Shown here in pieces: positions 51,926 through 59,711 of a stretch of DNA of 64,000 nt (position 1 is the stretch's first letter; the number at the start of each line of letters is the position of its first letter). The notes beneath the pieces were generated by a model. The model was given only the letters and a program-made list of their open reading frames with translations. It did no database searches and had not been told where the DNA came from. A program made the position numbers and the translations under genes. Origin of the DNA: Burkholderiales bacterium (GTDB lineage Bacteria; Pseudomonadota; Gammaproteobacteria; Burkholderiales; SG8-39); NCBI GenBank assembly GCA_020848075.1, contig JADLAV010000037.1:26072-90071 (forward strand). The letters run 5' to 3'.

Positions 51926-52900
51926 TCAGGCGCCCGGCGGGCGCAGCAACCCGAAGTGTCTAAGCAGCGCCACGAACGCGCCGAGCCGCTCGCGCCGGTA
52001 GGCGTCGATGTCCATGCCCGAGAAGTCGTAGAAGCCCTTGCCGGCACGCAGTCCGATGCGCCCCGCGTGCATGTTGTCCTCGACGATGCGTGGCGCGGCG
52101 AACCGCTCGTCGTGCAGCGCCTCGCGCAGGTAGCGACTGGCGTAGTAGAGGATGTCGCCACCGCCCCAGTCGATGAACTCGACCAGGCCGAGGACGGCGT
52201 AGCGCAGCCCGAAGCCGTACTTGACCGCACGGTCGACGTCGGCGGCGCTCGCGACGCCCTCCTCGACCAGGCGCGCCGCCTCGTTCATCGCGAGCGCCTG
52301 GATGCGCGGCACGATGTAGCCGGGGCTCGCCTTGCACACCACCGGCACCTTGCCGATGCGCTCGAGGAGTTGCCGCAGCCGGTCGACGACGGCCGGGTCG
52401 GTGCGCGCTCCGGGGCTCACCTCGACGAGCGGAACCAGATACGCGGGATTGAGCCAGTGCGCGTTGAGGAAGCGTCCGGGCGGGTCCACCATCGCCTGCA
52501 GCTCGTCTGAGAGTATCGTCGAGGTCGTCGAGGCGACGATCGCATCGGCGCGCGCCGCGCGCGAGATCGCCGCGAGCGCTTCGCGCTTCGCCGCGCGCGT
52601 TTCCGGCACGCCCTCGAAGATGACGTCGGCGTCCCCGAGCGCCGCCGGGCCGGCGTGGTACGAGATGCGCGCCGCGATCGGATCGATCGATTCGCGCGCC
52701 ATGACGCCGAGCTCGGCGAGGGTCGCGAGCGCGGCGCGGATCTCGCATGCCGCGTCCCGCGCCGTCTCCGCGGCGTCCGCCGCGCCGCGCGGCTTCAGGT
52801 CGACGAGGCGGACGTCGTGACCGGCGTAGGCGAACACGATCGCGATGCCCCGGCCCATGCGGCCGGCGCCGGCGGCGGCGATGATCTCGCGCCCGGTCAT
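51926..52900 (-). CDS. 3-hydroxyacyl-CoA dehydrogenase family protein
   Basis: A 324-residue NAD-dependent dehydrogenase. AAAGAGRMGRGIAIVFAYAG is the Rossmann motif; FLNAHWLNPAYLVPLVEVSP contains the catalytic H-N region and VVCKASPGYIVPRIQALAMN the conserved domain junction. The C-terminal dimer domain is present (FGLRYAVLGLVEFIDWGG). It could oxidise a 3-hydroxyacyl-CoA of the beta-oxidation cluster, but variants of this family also act on hydroxy acids such as L-gulonate. Overlaps the opine-dehydrogenase-like gene by ATGA. Confidence 0.82.
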   Translation of the reverse strand: MTGREIIAAAGAGRMGRGIAIVFAYAGHDVRLVDLKPRGAADAAETARDAACEIRAALATLAELGVMARESIDPIAARISYHAGPAALGDADVIFEGVPETRAAKREALAAISRAARADAIVASTTSTILSDELQAMVDPPGRFLNAHWLNPAYLVPLVEVSPGARTDPAVVDRLRQLLERIGKVPVVCKASPGYIVPRIQALAMNEAARLVEEGVASAADVDRAVKYGFGLRYAVLGLVEFIDWGGGDILYYASRYLREALHDERFAAPRIVEDNMHAGRIGLRAGKGFYDFSGMDIDAYRRERLGAFVALLRHFGLLRPPGA

Positions 52901-53985
52901 TGGAGGCCGTCTGCGAGGAGCCGGCGCATGGCGGCGCGGTCGAGTCGGGCGAGGCGAAGCCCCTCGAGCGTCCGGCCGTCGGCGCGGAAGTCCTCGCCGC
53001 AGATGGCGGAGCCGATCGTGAGCAGCGCACGCGCGACCGGCGCCGCGGCGCCCGCCCACTCGGCGACCGAGACGAGGAAGGCGAGCCCGCACGCGACATC
53101 CTCCCGCATGTACCGGTGCTCGGTGAGCACGAGGCGCTCGCGCCAGTCCCCGGACTGCACGAGGCGCTCGTGCGCGAGATTGCCGTACATCCACTCGTCG
53201 CCGGCCGCGTCGTAGTGGTCGCGCAAGGGGAAATGCGGCGCGCCGTAGCCGAGCGCCGCGCGCACCGCGATGCGCTCGGCGTCGAGCGCGTCGGTCACGC
53301 GGCGGATCGCGGGCGTGGTGCCCTCGTCGTGGATGTCCCAGTGGTCGAAGTGCTCGATCGGCCCGGCGTTCATCGTGATGAGCGGCGGATGGATGATGGG
53401 CCCCGCGTTCAGGAGCGCGGCCGAGAGCGCGTCGCCCGCATTCTCGACGCTCGGGTAGGCCTGGCGGATCACGGTGAGCGCACGTTCCTTCTCGGCGAGC
53501 GGAAACACTCCGGTCGGCAGGCGGGTGGCACGCGTCGTGACCGCGATCGTCCCCTCGCCGTGCCTGCGCGTGAGATAGGGCAAGGTGCCGGCTTCGGCAA
53601 ACGCGACGCGCGCACGGCTCCCGCGGTCGCGAACCACGCGCGCCATCACGTAGCTGCCGAACGTTCCGGGCGGCAGGAACACCACCTGCCCGTCCGCGAC
53701 ATGCTCGGCCATGCGCGCGGCGATCGCCTCGTGCGCGAAGGCCGGCGCCGGACACACCACGAGGTCGGCGCCGCGGACGGCCGCCCCGATGTCGCCGGTG
53801 ACGACCGCGATCTCGACCGGTCGCTCGCCGCGATGGTCCTTCAGGGTGAGCCGGTTTCCGGTGCGATTGAGCGCGGCGACGCCGCCGGTGTCACGACGCC
53901 AGAAGCGCACGCGATGTCCGGCCTCGGTGAGATCGGCGGCGGCCGCGTGCGCGCCGTTGCCGCCCCCGAGCACCGCGATATCCAT
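52897..53985 (-). CDS. Opine/octopine dehydrogenase-like NAD(P)-binding protein
   Basis: A 362-residue protein. MDIAVLGGGNGAHAAAADL is the Rossmann motif of the octopine/nopaline dehydrogenase family, and the C-terminal domain (LNAGPIIHPPLITMNAGPIE, HFDHWDIHDEGTTPAIRRV) fits it too, with the catalytic His region. Opine dehydrogenases couple an amino acid and a 2-oxoacid reductively; many bacterial members have unknown substrates. First gene of a two-gene operon with the hydroxyacyl-CoA dehydrogenase-like gene. Confidence 0.75.
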   Translation of the reverse strand: MDIAVLGGGNGAHAAAADLTEAGHRVRFWRRDTGGVAALNRTGNRLTLKDHRGERPVEIAVVTGDIGAAVRGADLVVCPAPAFAHEAIAARMAEHVADGQVVFLPPGTFGSYVMARVVRDRGSRARVAFAEAGTLPYLTRRHGEGTIAVTTRATRLPTGVFPLAEKERALTVIRQAYPSVENAGDALSAALLNAGPIIHPPLITMNAGPIEHFDHWDIHDEGTTPAIRRVTDALDAERIAVRAALGYGAPHFPLRDHYDAAGDEWMYGNLAHERLVQSGDWRERLVLTEHRYMREDVACGLAFLVSVAEWAGAAAPVARALLTIGSAICGEDFRADGRTLEGLRLARLDRAAMRRLLADGLQ

Positions 53986-54099
53986 GGTATGCGCGCCGAG
54001 ATCGTGGATCCGGCGCAGTCTACACTACGGCCACCGCCTGTCCTCGCACGCGTGCGCGCACGCCCCGCGCCGAGGTTCCGCTTGCTGCTAGACTGAATC

Positions 54100-54714
54100 A
54101 TGTTCTCGCTGTTCCTCGTCTTCGACGAGCGCCTGCCGATCGACGACGCGCTCCTCGCATCGACGGGAATGCGCAAGGCGCACGTGTACACGCCGGTGCG
54201 CGCCTCCGATCCGCTCCTCGACGAAGCCGCGCCCCCGCCGCTCGTGCTGCAGGTCTATTTCGACGAGCTGACGGGACTGGAAGCGGCGTGCCGCGGACCG
54301 TTCGCGCGGCTCGGGGGCAGCGTCATCGCGCAGGCGATGGCGGTGCGCCGCTATCCCGTTCCGGTGCCGGCGGATCCCAAGTGCACCTATCTCGTCGCCT
54401 ACGACGGGCCGGCCGAGGACGAGCGCGCCTGGCTCGCGCACTACCTCGCGCATCATCCGCCGCTGATGGCGCGGCTGCCCGGCATCCGCGAGCTCGAGAT
54501 CTACATCCGGGTCGACTGGGTTGCGCCGGCAGCGTGGCGGCGCGCGACCTGCATGCAGCGGAACAAGGTCGCGTTCGACAGTGCGGGCGCGCTGGCCGCT
54601 GCCCTCAGCTCCCCGATCCGCCTGGAGATGCGCGCCGATTTCCGGAGCCTGCCGCCATTTTCCGGGGCGGTCACGCACTACCCGATGGCGACGCGCGTCG
54701 TGCGACCGGCCTGA
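54100..54714 (+). CDS. EthD-like dimeric alpha/beta-barrel protein
   Basis: A 204-residue protein that seems to have two ferredoxin-like halves: the C-terminal one (CTYLVAYDGPAEDERAWLAH, YLAHHPPLMARLPGIRELEI) has the HxPL-type motif of EthD-domain proteins. These small proteins bind or transform aromatic or polyketide-like molecules, and some aid monooxygenases. It stands alone between a divergent and a convergent gene. Function unknown. Confidence 0.6.
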   Translation: MFSLFLVFDERLPIDDALLASTGMRKAHVYTPVRASDPLLDEAAPPPLVLQVYFDELTGLEAACRGPFARLGGSVIAQAMAVRRYPVPVPADPKCTYLVAYDGPAEDERAWLAHYLAHHPPLMARLPGIRELEIYIRVDWVAPAAWRRATCMQRNKVAFDSAGALAAALSSPIRLEMRADFRSLPPFSGAVTHYPMATRVVRPA

Positions 54715-54718
54715 CGGC

Positions 54719-54738
54719 CGGCCGGCGCCTGCCGGCCG
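54719..54738. terminator. Hairpin between convergent genes
   Basis: CGGCCGGC-GCCT-GCCGGCCG is a perfect 8-bp stem, 5 bases after the EthD-like stop and ahead of the end of the 2-hydroxyacid dehydrogenase gene. No T-run follows; a weak bidirectional terminator is plausible. Confidence 0.45.
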
Positions 54739-54755
54739 CACGGGCCGCGTCTTCG

Positions 54756-55739
54756 TCAGGTGCGCGCGCCCAGCGCTTCCGGATTCACGACGTTGATCGG
54801 CGCGCCGGCCGCGTAGGCGAGGATCTGCTCGAAGATCTTGCCGAACATGATCTCGAGCTGGCCCCGCTCGACGTAGCCGAGGTGCGGCGTGCAGACCACG
54901 TTGTCCAGCGCGAGCAGGGGATGGCGCGCGCCGAGCACCGGCTCCTCCTCGTAGACATCGACTGCCGCCATGCCCGGCCGGCCGGCCGCCAGCGCAGCCT
55001 CGAGAGCGCCTGGCGCGATCAGCCCGGCGCGGCTCGTATTGACGATGAGCGCGGACGGCTTCATCCGCGCAAGGTCGGCGGCGGTGACCAATCCGCGCGT
55101 CGCCTCGACCAGCCGCAGGTGCAGCGTCACCACATCCGACCGCGCGAAGAGCTCGGCCTTGCTGTCGGCGATCGCGTAGCTGTCCGCGCGCGCCCTCGCG
55201 ATCGTCGTCTCGCGCCCCCAGACCAGCACGTCCATGCCGAACGCCCTGCCGTATCCGGCCACGACGGCGCCGATCCCCCCGTAGCCGAAGACGCCGAGCG
55301 TCTTGCCGCGCAGGCCGATTCCGACCGTCGCCCCTTGCCATCGGCCGGCCTTGAGCGCGGCCGTCTCCTGCGGAATGCGTCGCATCGCGGCGATGATGAG
55401 GCCCCACGCGAGTTCGGCGGTCGCGTACGAGGGCTGGGCCGGGGCCATGCAGGATGATAGGAGAACGCCGCGCCGCGTGCACGCTGCCACGTCGATGTGC
55501 GGATAGGCGCTCATCTGGCTGATCAGGCGCAGCCGGTCGAGCCGCTCGAGCAGCAGGGCGCCGATCGGCGTCCGCTCGCGGATGAGCGCGAGCGCCTCGG
55601 CGTCCCGCAGCCGCTCGGCGAGGATCTCGACGTCCTCGGTGTGGTCGCGCCAGATCGTCACGTCGTGCCCGGCGACCGTGCCGAAGCAGGCGAGGGTGCG
55701 CACCGTGTCCTGGTAGTCGTCGAGAATCGCGATGTTCAT
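54756..55739 (-). CDS. D-isomer-specific 2-hydroxyacid dehydrogenase
   Basis: A 327-residue NAD-dependent enzyme. [20 protein letters not shown] is the NAD-binding loop; [20 protein letters not shown] carries the catalytic Arg region, the Glu is in [20 protein letters not shown], and the His in [18 protein letters not shown]. Substrate is unknown; in an aromatic context aryl-pyruvate or aryl-glyoxylate reduction is possible. It is followed upstream by a remnant of an FAD-linked oxidase, an enzyme class that catalyses the opposite conversion. Confidence 0.82.
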   Translation of the reverse strand: MNIAILDDYQDTVRTLACFGTVAGHDVTIWRDHTEDVEILAERLRDAEALALIRERTPIGALLLERLDRLRLISQMSAYPHIDVAACTRRGVLLSSCMAPAQPSYATAELAWGLIIAAMRRIPQETAALKAGRWQGATVGIGLRGKTLGVFGYGGIGAVVAGYGRAFGMDVLVWGRETTIARARADSYAIADSKAELFARSDVVTLHLRLVEATRGLVTAADLARMKPSALIVNTSRAGLIAPGALEAALAAGRPGMAAVDVYEEEPVLGARHPLLALDNVVCTPHLGYVERGQLEIMFGKIFEQILAYAAGAPINVVNPEALGART

Positions 55740-55754
55740 CGGGCGTCCCGTAGC

Positions 55755-56045
55755 TCAGAGCACGACGACCTTGCCCGGGTCGAGCAGGTCGTCGGGGTCG
55801 AGCGCGCGCTCGATGTCGCGCATGACCGCCACCGCATCCGGCGCGATCGGCGGAAAATGTGATTCGTCGGGGCCGTGATGCTCGCGCACCTCGCGCGAGC
55901 GCGTGAAGCGATCGCGGAGCAGGGTGGCGAGCGCCGCGACGAATGCCTGGTCGAGTCCTTGTCCCAATCTCGCCTCCGAGGGTGCGGCGCGGTGCCTCGA
56001 GTCTAGGTGGCCCTTGCCGGCGGTGCATGGATGAGCGGCATTCAT
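55755..56045 (-). pseudogene. Internally deleted FAD-linked oxidase (GlcD/D-lactate dehydrogenase type)
   Basis: A 96-residue frame joins the two ends of a much longer family. VAALATLLRDRFTRSREVRE followed by HHGPDESHFPPIAPDAV is the usual N-terminal opening, and MRDIERALDPDDLLDPGKVV is the C-terminal end. The roughly 400 residues in between, which hold the FAD-binding and substrate domains, are gone, and the junction lies at PDAV/AVMRDIE. The frame is intact, so a single internal deletion is most likely. The product could not bind FAD. Confidence 0.75.
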
Positions 56046-56181
56046 CGCGAAGCGGCGCTCATACCAATGTTAGCGTGGCCTCACTTTTCGCTCTTGGGGC
56101 TGTCCGGCTGGCCGCCCCCCCGTCGCCTTCTTCGCCTGCATCACGGATTTCGCGGCGCAGCGTGACTTCCGGACGTTACGG

Positions 56182-56198
56182 ATGTATACGGTACACAT
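56182..56198 (+). promoter_or_regulatory. GntR-type operator palindrome upstream of the GntR gene
   Basis: ATGTATACGGTACACAT is a near-perfect 17-bp dyad (ATGTnTACnGTAnACAT), about 55 bases before the regulator start. FadR-subfamily GntR proteins bind short dyads of this sort; autoregulation and control of the downstream five-gene run is likely. Confidence 0.6.
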
Positions 56199-56252
56199 TC
56201 GTTCGCGACCGTATGCCGAAAGGTCGCGGACGCGTTTTCCATGGAGGAGAGG

Positions 56253-56942
56253 ATGGACCGGGCGCTCAAGCCCCTCGACCGGCCGGTCGCGCTGGCCGAC
56301 CAGGTCTACCAGACCGTGCGCGAGCAGCTGCGCACCGGGCGCATCGCTCCGAACCAACGGTTGCAGGAGGTGATGCTCGCCACCCGGCTCGGGGTTTCGC
56401 GCACCCCCGTGCGCGAGGCGCTCGCACGGCTCGCGAGCGAAGGTCTGGTGGAAGCCGACGGCCGCAGCTTTGCGGTGCCTGGCCTCACTCCGGGCGACGT
56501 CGACGACATCTACGAGGTGCGCGGTCTGCTCGAGCCCGAGGCGATGCGCCATGCGGCGAGGCGTGCTGCGGATCGGGCTGCGCGGGTGCCGCTCGAACGC
56601 GCCTTGGCCGACGCTATCTCGGCGCATGCCGCCGAGGACTCCGATCGATTCATCGCGGCGAACGGCCGTTTTCGCGAAGCGTGGCTCGCGCTCGTGGCCA
56701 ACCGGCGGCTGGTGCGCGCGATCGGGCTGTACGCCGACCACGTGCGTTACCTGCGCGCGCTCACCCTCGCCGATTCCGATGTGCGCGCCGGGGCGCTTGC
56801 AGGGATGCGCGAGATCGCGGCGGCGCTCCGTGCAGGTGATGCGGCGGAGGCCGCGCGTGCCATGCAGGCCCAGCTGGAGCGCGCGAAGCGCGCGCTGCTG
56901 CCGCATGCGCGGGCCGACGCGCCTGCGACGGGCGTCAAGTGA
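56253..56942 (+). CDS. GntR-family (FadR-type) transcriptional regulator
   Basis: A 229-residue regulator. The winged helix is QVYQTVREQLRTGRIAPNQR to TRLGVSRTPVREALARLASEG, followed by an all-helical FCD ligand domain (DIYEVRGLLEPEAMRHAARR). I prefer the ATG at 56253, which has GGAGGAG nine bases upstream; the track uses 56241. It lies 26 bases before the thiolase gene and probably controls thiolase, ligase and hyuAB. The effector would be an organic acid or CoA ester. Confidence 0.87.
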   Translation: MDRALKPLDRPVALADQVYQTVREQLRTGRIAPNQRLQEVMLATRLGVSRTPVREALARLASEGLVEADGRSFAVPGLTPGDVDDIYEVRGLLEPEAMRHAARRAADRAARVPLERALADAISAHAAEDSDRFIAANGRFREAWLALVANRRLVRAIGLYADHVRYLRALTLADSDVRAGALAGMREIAAALRAGDAAEAARAMQAQLERAKRALLPHARADAPATGVK

Positions 56943-56968
56943 GCTGAATCGAACGAGAGGAGACCACG

Positions 56969-58174
56969 ATGCAATACAAGGCCCAGATTCCCTACGGCGC
57001 CTACTGGAGCACCCCATTCGTACGCTGGCAGGGCAGCTTTGCGAACCTTCACTCGATCGAGTTCGCCGCGCACGTCGCGAAGCGCGAGCTCGCGAAGCGC
57101 AAGATCGCGCCCGACGAGTTCGACCATGCCGTGCTTGGCATCTCCGTGCCGCAAAAGCACGCTTTCTTCGCCACGCCATGGTTCACCGGGCTCGTGGGGA
57201 TGGGGCGCGTGGGCGGGCCGACGATCATGCAGGCCTGCGCGACCGGCGTTCGCGTGCTCGCCACGGCCGCCCATGAGATCGAGAGCGGGATCGCGCGCAC
57301 GGCGCTCGCCGCGACTTGCGACCGCACCTCGAACGGCCCGCATCTCTACTACCCGAATCCGAAGGGGCCCGGCGGCACCGGCGCGCACGAGGATTGGGTG
57401 ATGGACAGCTTCGGCTGCGATCCGCTCGGTCAGCACTCGATGATCCAGACCGCCGAAAACGTCGCGGCGCGCCACGGCTTCGCGACCGCCGCGCAGCACG
57501 CGGTCGTCCTGCGCCGCGAGGAGCAGTACCGCATGGCGACCGCCGACGGCAGCGCTTTTCTGAAGCGCTACATGACGCTCCCATTCGAGGTGCCGGCGCC
57601 GGGCTTCAAGAAGACGGCAGGCATGCTGGAGGGCGACGAGGGGATCAATCAGTCGACCGCCGAGGGTCTCGCGAAGCTGAAGCCGGTCGTGCCGAACGGC
57701 ACGGTCACGTTCGGCGGGCAGACCCACCCGGCCGACGGCAACGCCGCGATCGTGCTCGCGACGGCCGAGCGCGCGCGCGAGCTCGCGTGCGATCCGAAGA
57801 TCGCGGTGCGCATCCACGGCTTCGGGCAGGCGCGCGCCGAGCTCGCCTACATGCCGGAGGCGGTGGCGCCTGCGGCCGAACGCGCGCTTCAGCAAGCCGG
57901 CCGCACGATCAAGCAGATGGACGCGATCAAGACGCACAACCCGTTCGCCGTGAACGATCTGCTCTTCGCCAAGGCGACCGGCATCGACGTGATGCAGATG
58001 AACAACTACGGCTCGTCGCTCGTCTGGGGCCACCCGCAGGCGCCGATGGGCACGCGCGCTGTGATCGAGCTCGTCGAGGAGCTCGCGCTGCGCGGCGGCG
58101 GCTGGGGGCTCTTCTCCGGCTGCGCGGCCGGCGACACCGGCATGGCGATCGTGCTGGAAGTGGGCGACGCCTGA
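56969..58174 (+). CDS. Thiolase-family acetyl-CoA acyltransferase
   Basis: A 401-residue thiolase-fold protein. C90 in GGPTIMQACATGVRVL is the nucleophile; NNYGSSLVWGHPQAPMGTR and FSGCAAGDTGMAIVLE are the His and Cys motifs. It is not closely similar to the SCP2-type thiolase at 28.0 kb. Next to a CoA ligase and a carboxylase-like pair, it could cleave the beta-ketoacyl-CoA they make, e.g. benzoylacetyl-CoA to benzoyl-CoA and acetyl-CoA. Substrate inferred. Confidence 0.82.
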   Translation: MQYKAQIPYGAYWSTPFVRWQGSFANLHSIEFAAHVAKRELAKRKIAPDEFDHAVLGISVPQKHAFFATPWFTGLVGMGRVGGPTIMQACATGVRVLATAAHEIESGIARTALAATCDRTSNGPHLYYPNPKGPGGTGAHEDWVMDSFGCDPLGQHSMIQTAENVAARHGFATAAQHAVVLRREEQYRMATADGSAFLKRYMTLPFEVPAPGFKKTAGMLEGDEGINQSTAEGLAKLKPVVPNGTVTFGGQTHPADGNAAIVLATAERARELACDPKIAVRIHGFGQARAELAYMPEAVAPAAERALQQAGRTIKQMDAIKTHNPFAVNDLLFAKATGIDVMQMNNYGSSLVWGHPQAPMGTRAVIELVEELALRGGGWGLFSGCAAGDTGMAIVLEVGDA

Positions 58175-58181
58175 GGCGCCG

Positions 58182-59711
58182 ATGGACCTCGCGCGCTGGA
58201 TCCACGCGAACGCGAGCTTCTCCCCGGGGAAGGCCGCGCTCCGCTACGAGGGGCGCGACATCTCGTACGCGGCGCTCGCCCGCAGGATCGACGCGCAGGC
58301 GCAGGCGCTCACCACGGCGGGCATCCAGCCGGGCGACCGCGTCGCGTTCCTCGGCCTGAACAACCCAGAGGCGCTCGGGCTCCTCTTCGCCTGCGCGCGC
58401 CTCGGCGCGATCTTCGCGCCGCTCAACTGGCGTCTCGCGCCGCCGGAGCACCAGGCCGCGCTCGCCGATTGCGCGCCGCGGCTCCTCGTCGCGGAACCGG
58501 CGTTCGCCGCCGGGATCGACGGCGTGCGAGCGGGGCTCCCGCCGATGCGCTTCCTGTCGCCGGGAGCGGCCGCAGGATGGGAATCCTACGACGCGTTCCT
58601 CGCGGCGGGCGCGGACCACACGGCGGCGCACGCCGACGCCCGCGACCACCCCGTGCTGATCTCGTACACGTCCGGGTCGACCGGGCACCCGAAGGGCGTG
58701 GTGCTCACGCAGGGGGCGCTCTTCTACAACGCGGTGAACAGCACGCACATGCACGACCTCGCCAGCACCGATCGCGTGCTGACGACCCTGCCGCTCTTCC
58801 ATGTCGGCGGCCTGAACATCCTCACGCTGCCCGCGCTGCACGCGGGCGCGACCGTCACGCTGCATCCGAAGTTCGACCCCGGCGCGACCCTCGAGGCGAT
58901 CGAGCGCGAGCGGATCACCCTCACGGTGCTCGTTCCGGCGCAGATCGATGCGCTCGCCGCGCACCCGCGGTGGAGCGACGCCGACCTCGGGAGCCTGCGC
59001 ATGATCACCACCGGATCGCAGATCGTGCCGCCGCGCGACTACGCGCGCATGCATGCGCGCGGCGTGCCGCTCGTATCGGTCTACGGCTCGACCGAGACGG
59101 CGCCGATCGCGACCTACGTGCGCGCAGCGGAGGCCCGGCGCAAGGCCGGATCGGCGGGCCAGCCCGCCCTGCACTGCGAGTGCCGGGTGGTGGACGAGGC
59201 CGGACGCGAGGTCGCGGCGGGTGTGAGCGGCGAGATCGTGGTGCGCGGGCCCAATGTCATGGCGGGCTACTGGGGCAACCGTGAAGCCACCGCGGCCGCG
59301 CTGCGCAACGGCTGGTTCCACTCGGGCGACGTCGGACACTTCGACGACGAGGGCTGGCTCGTGGTGGACGGCCGCATCAAGGACATGATCATCTCGGGCG
59401 GCGAGAACGTGTACCCCGCGGAGATCGAGAACGTGCTCGGCGAATCGGATGCCATCGCCGAGGTGGCCGTCGTGGGACGCCCGGACGAGCGCTGGGGCGA
59501 GGCGGTGGTCGCCGTGGTCGTGCCGAAGGCGGGTCGCAGGCCGACCGAGCGCGACGTGCTCGCCTTGCTGGAGGGAAGAGTCGCGCGCTACAAGCACCCG
59601 CGCGAGGTGATCTTCGTCGAGGTGCTGCCGCGCACCGCGCTCGGCAAGGTGCAGAGGGCCGAGGTGCGCGAGATCGCCGTCCGCCGGACCGGCAAGGGAG
59701 TGACGGCATGA
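58182..59711 (+). CDS. AMP-forming acyl-CoA ligase
   Basis: A 509-residue class I adenylate-forming enzyme. LISYTSGSTGHPKGVVLTQG is the P-loop, VYGSTETAPIATY the adenylate motif, IKDMIISGGENVYPAEIENV the hinge, and PRTALGKVQRAEV the C-terminal catalytic lysine. Overlaps hyuA by ATGA and follows the thiolase by seven bases. Given the neighbours, a benzoylacetate-CoA-ligase-like role is attractive. Confidence 0.85.
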   Translation: MDLARWIHANASFSPGKAALRYEGRDISYAALARRIDAQAQALTTAGIQPGDRVAFLGLNNPEALGLLFACARLGAIFAPLNWRLAPPEHQAALADCAPRLLVAEPAFAAGIDGVRAGLPPMRFLSPGAAAGWESYDAFLAAGADHTAAHADARDHPVLISYTSGSTGHPKGVVLTQGALFYNAVNSTHMHDLASTDRVLTTLPLFHVGGLNILTLPALHAGATVTLHPKFDPGATLEAIERERITLTVLVPAQIDALAAHPRWSDADLGSLRMITTGSQIVPPRDYARMHARGVPLVSVYGSTETAPIATYVRAAEARRKAGSAGQPALHCECRVVDEAGREVAAGVSGEIVVRGPNVMAGYWGNREATAAALRNGWFHSGDVGHFDDEGWLVVDGRIKDMIISGGENVYPAEIENVLGESDAIAEVAVVGRPDERWGEAVVAVVVPKAGRRPTERDVLALLEGRVARYKHPREVIFVEVLPRTALGKVQRAEVREIAVRRTGKGVTA

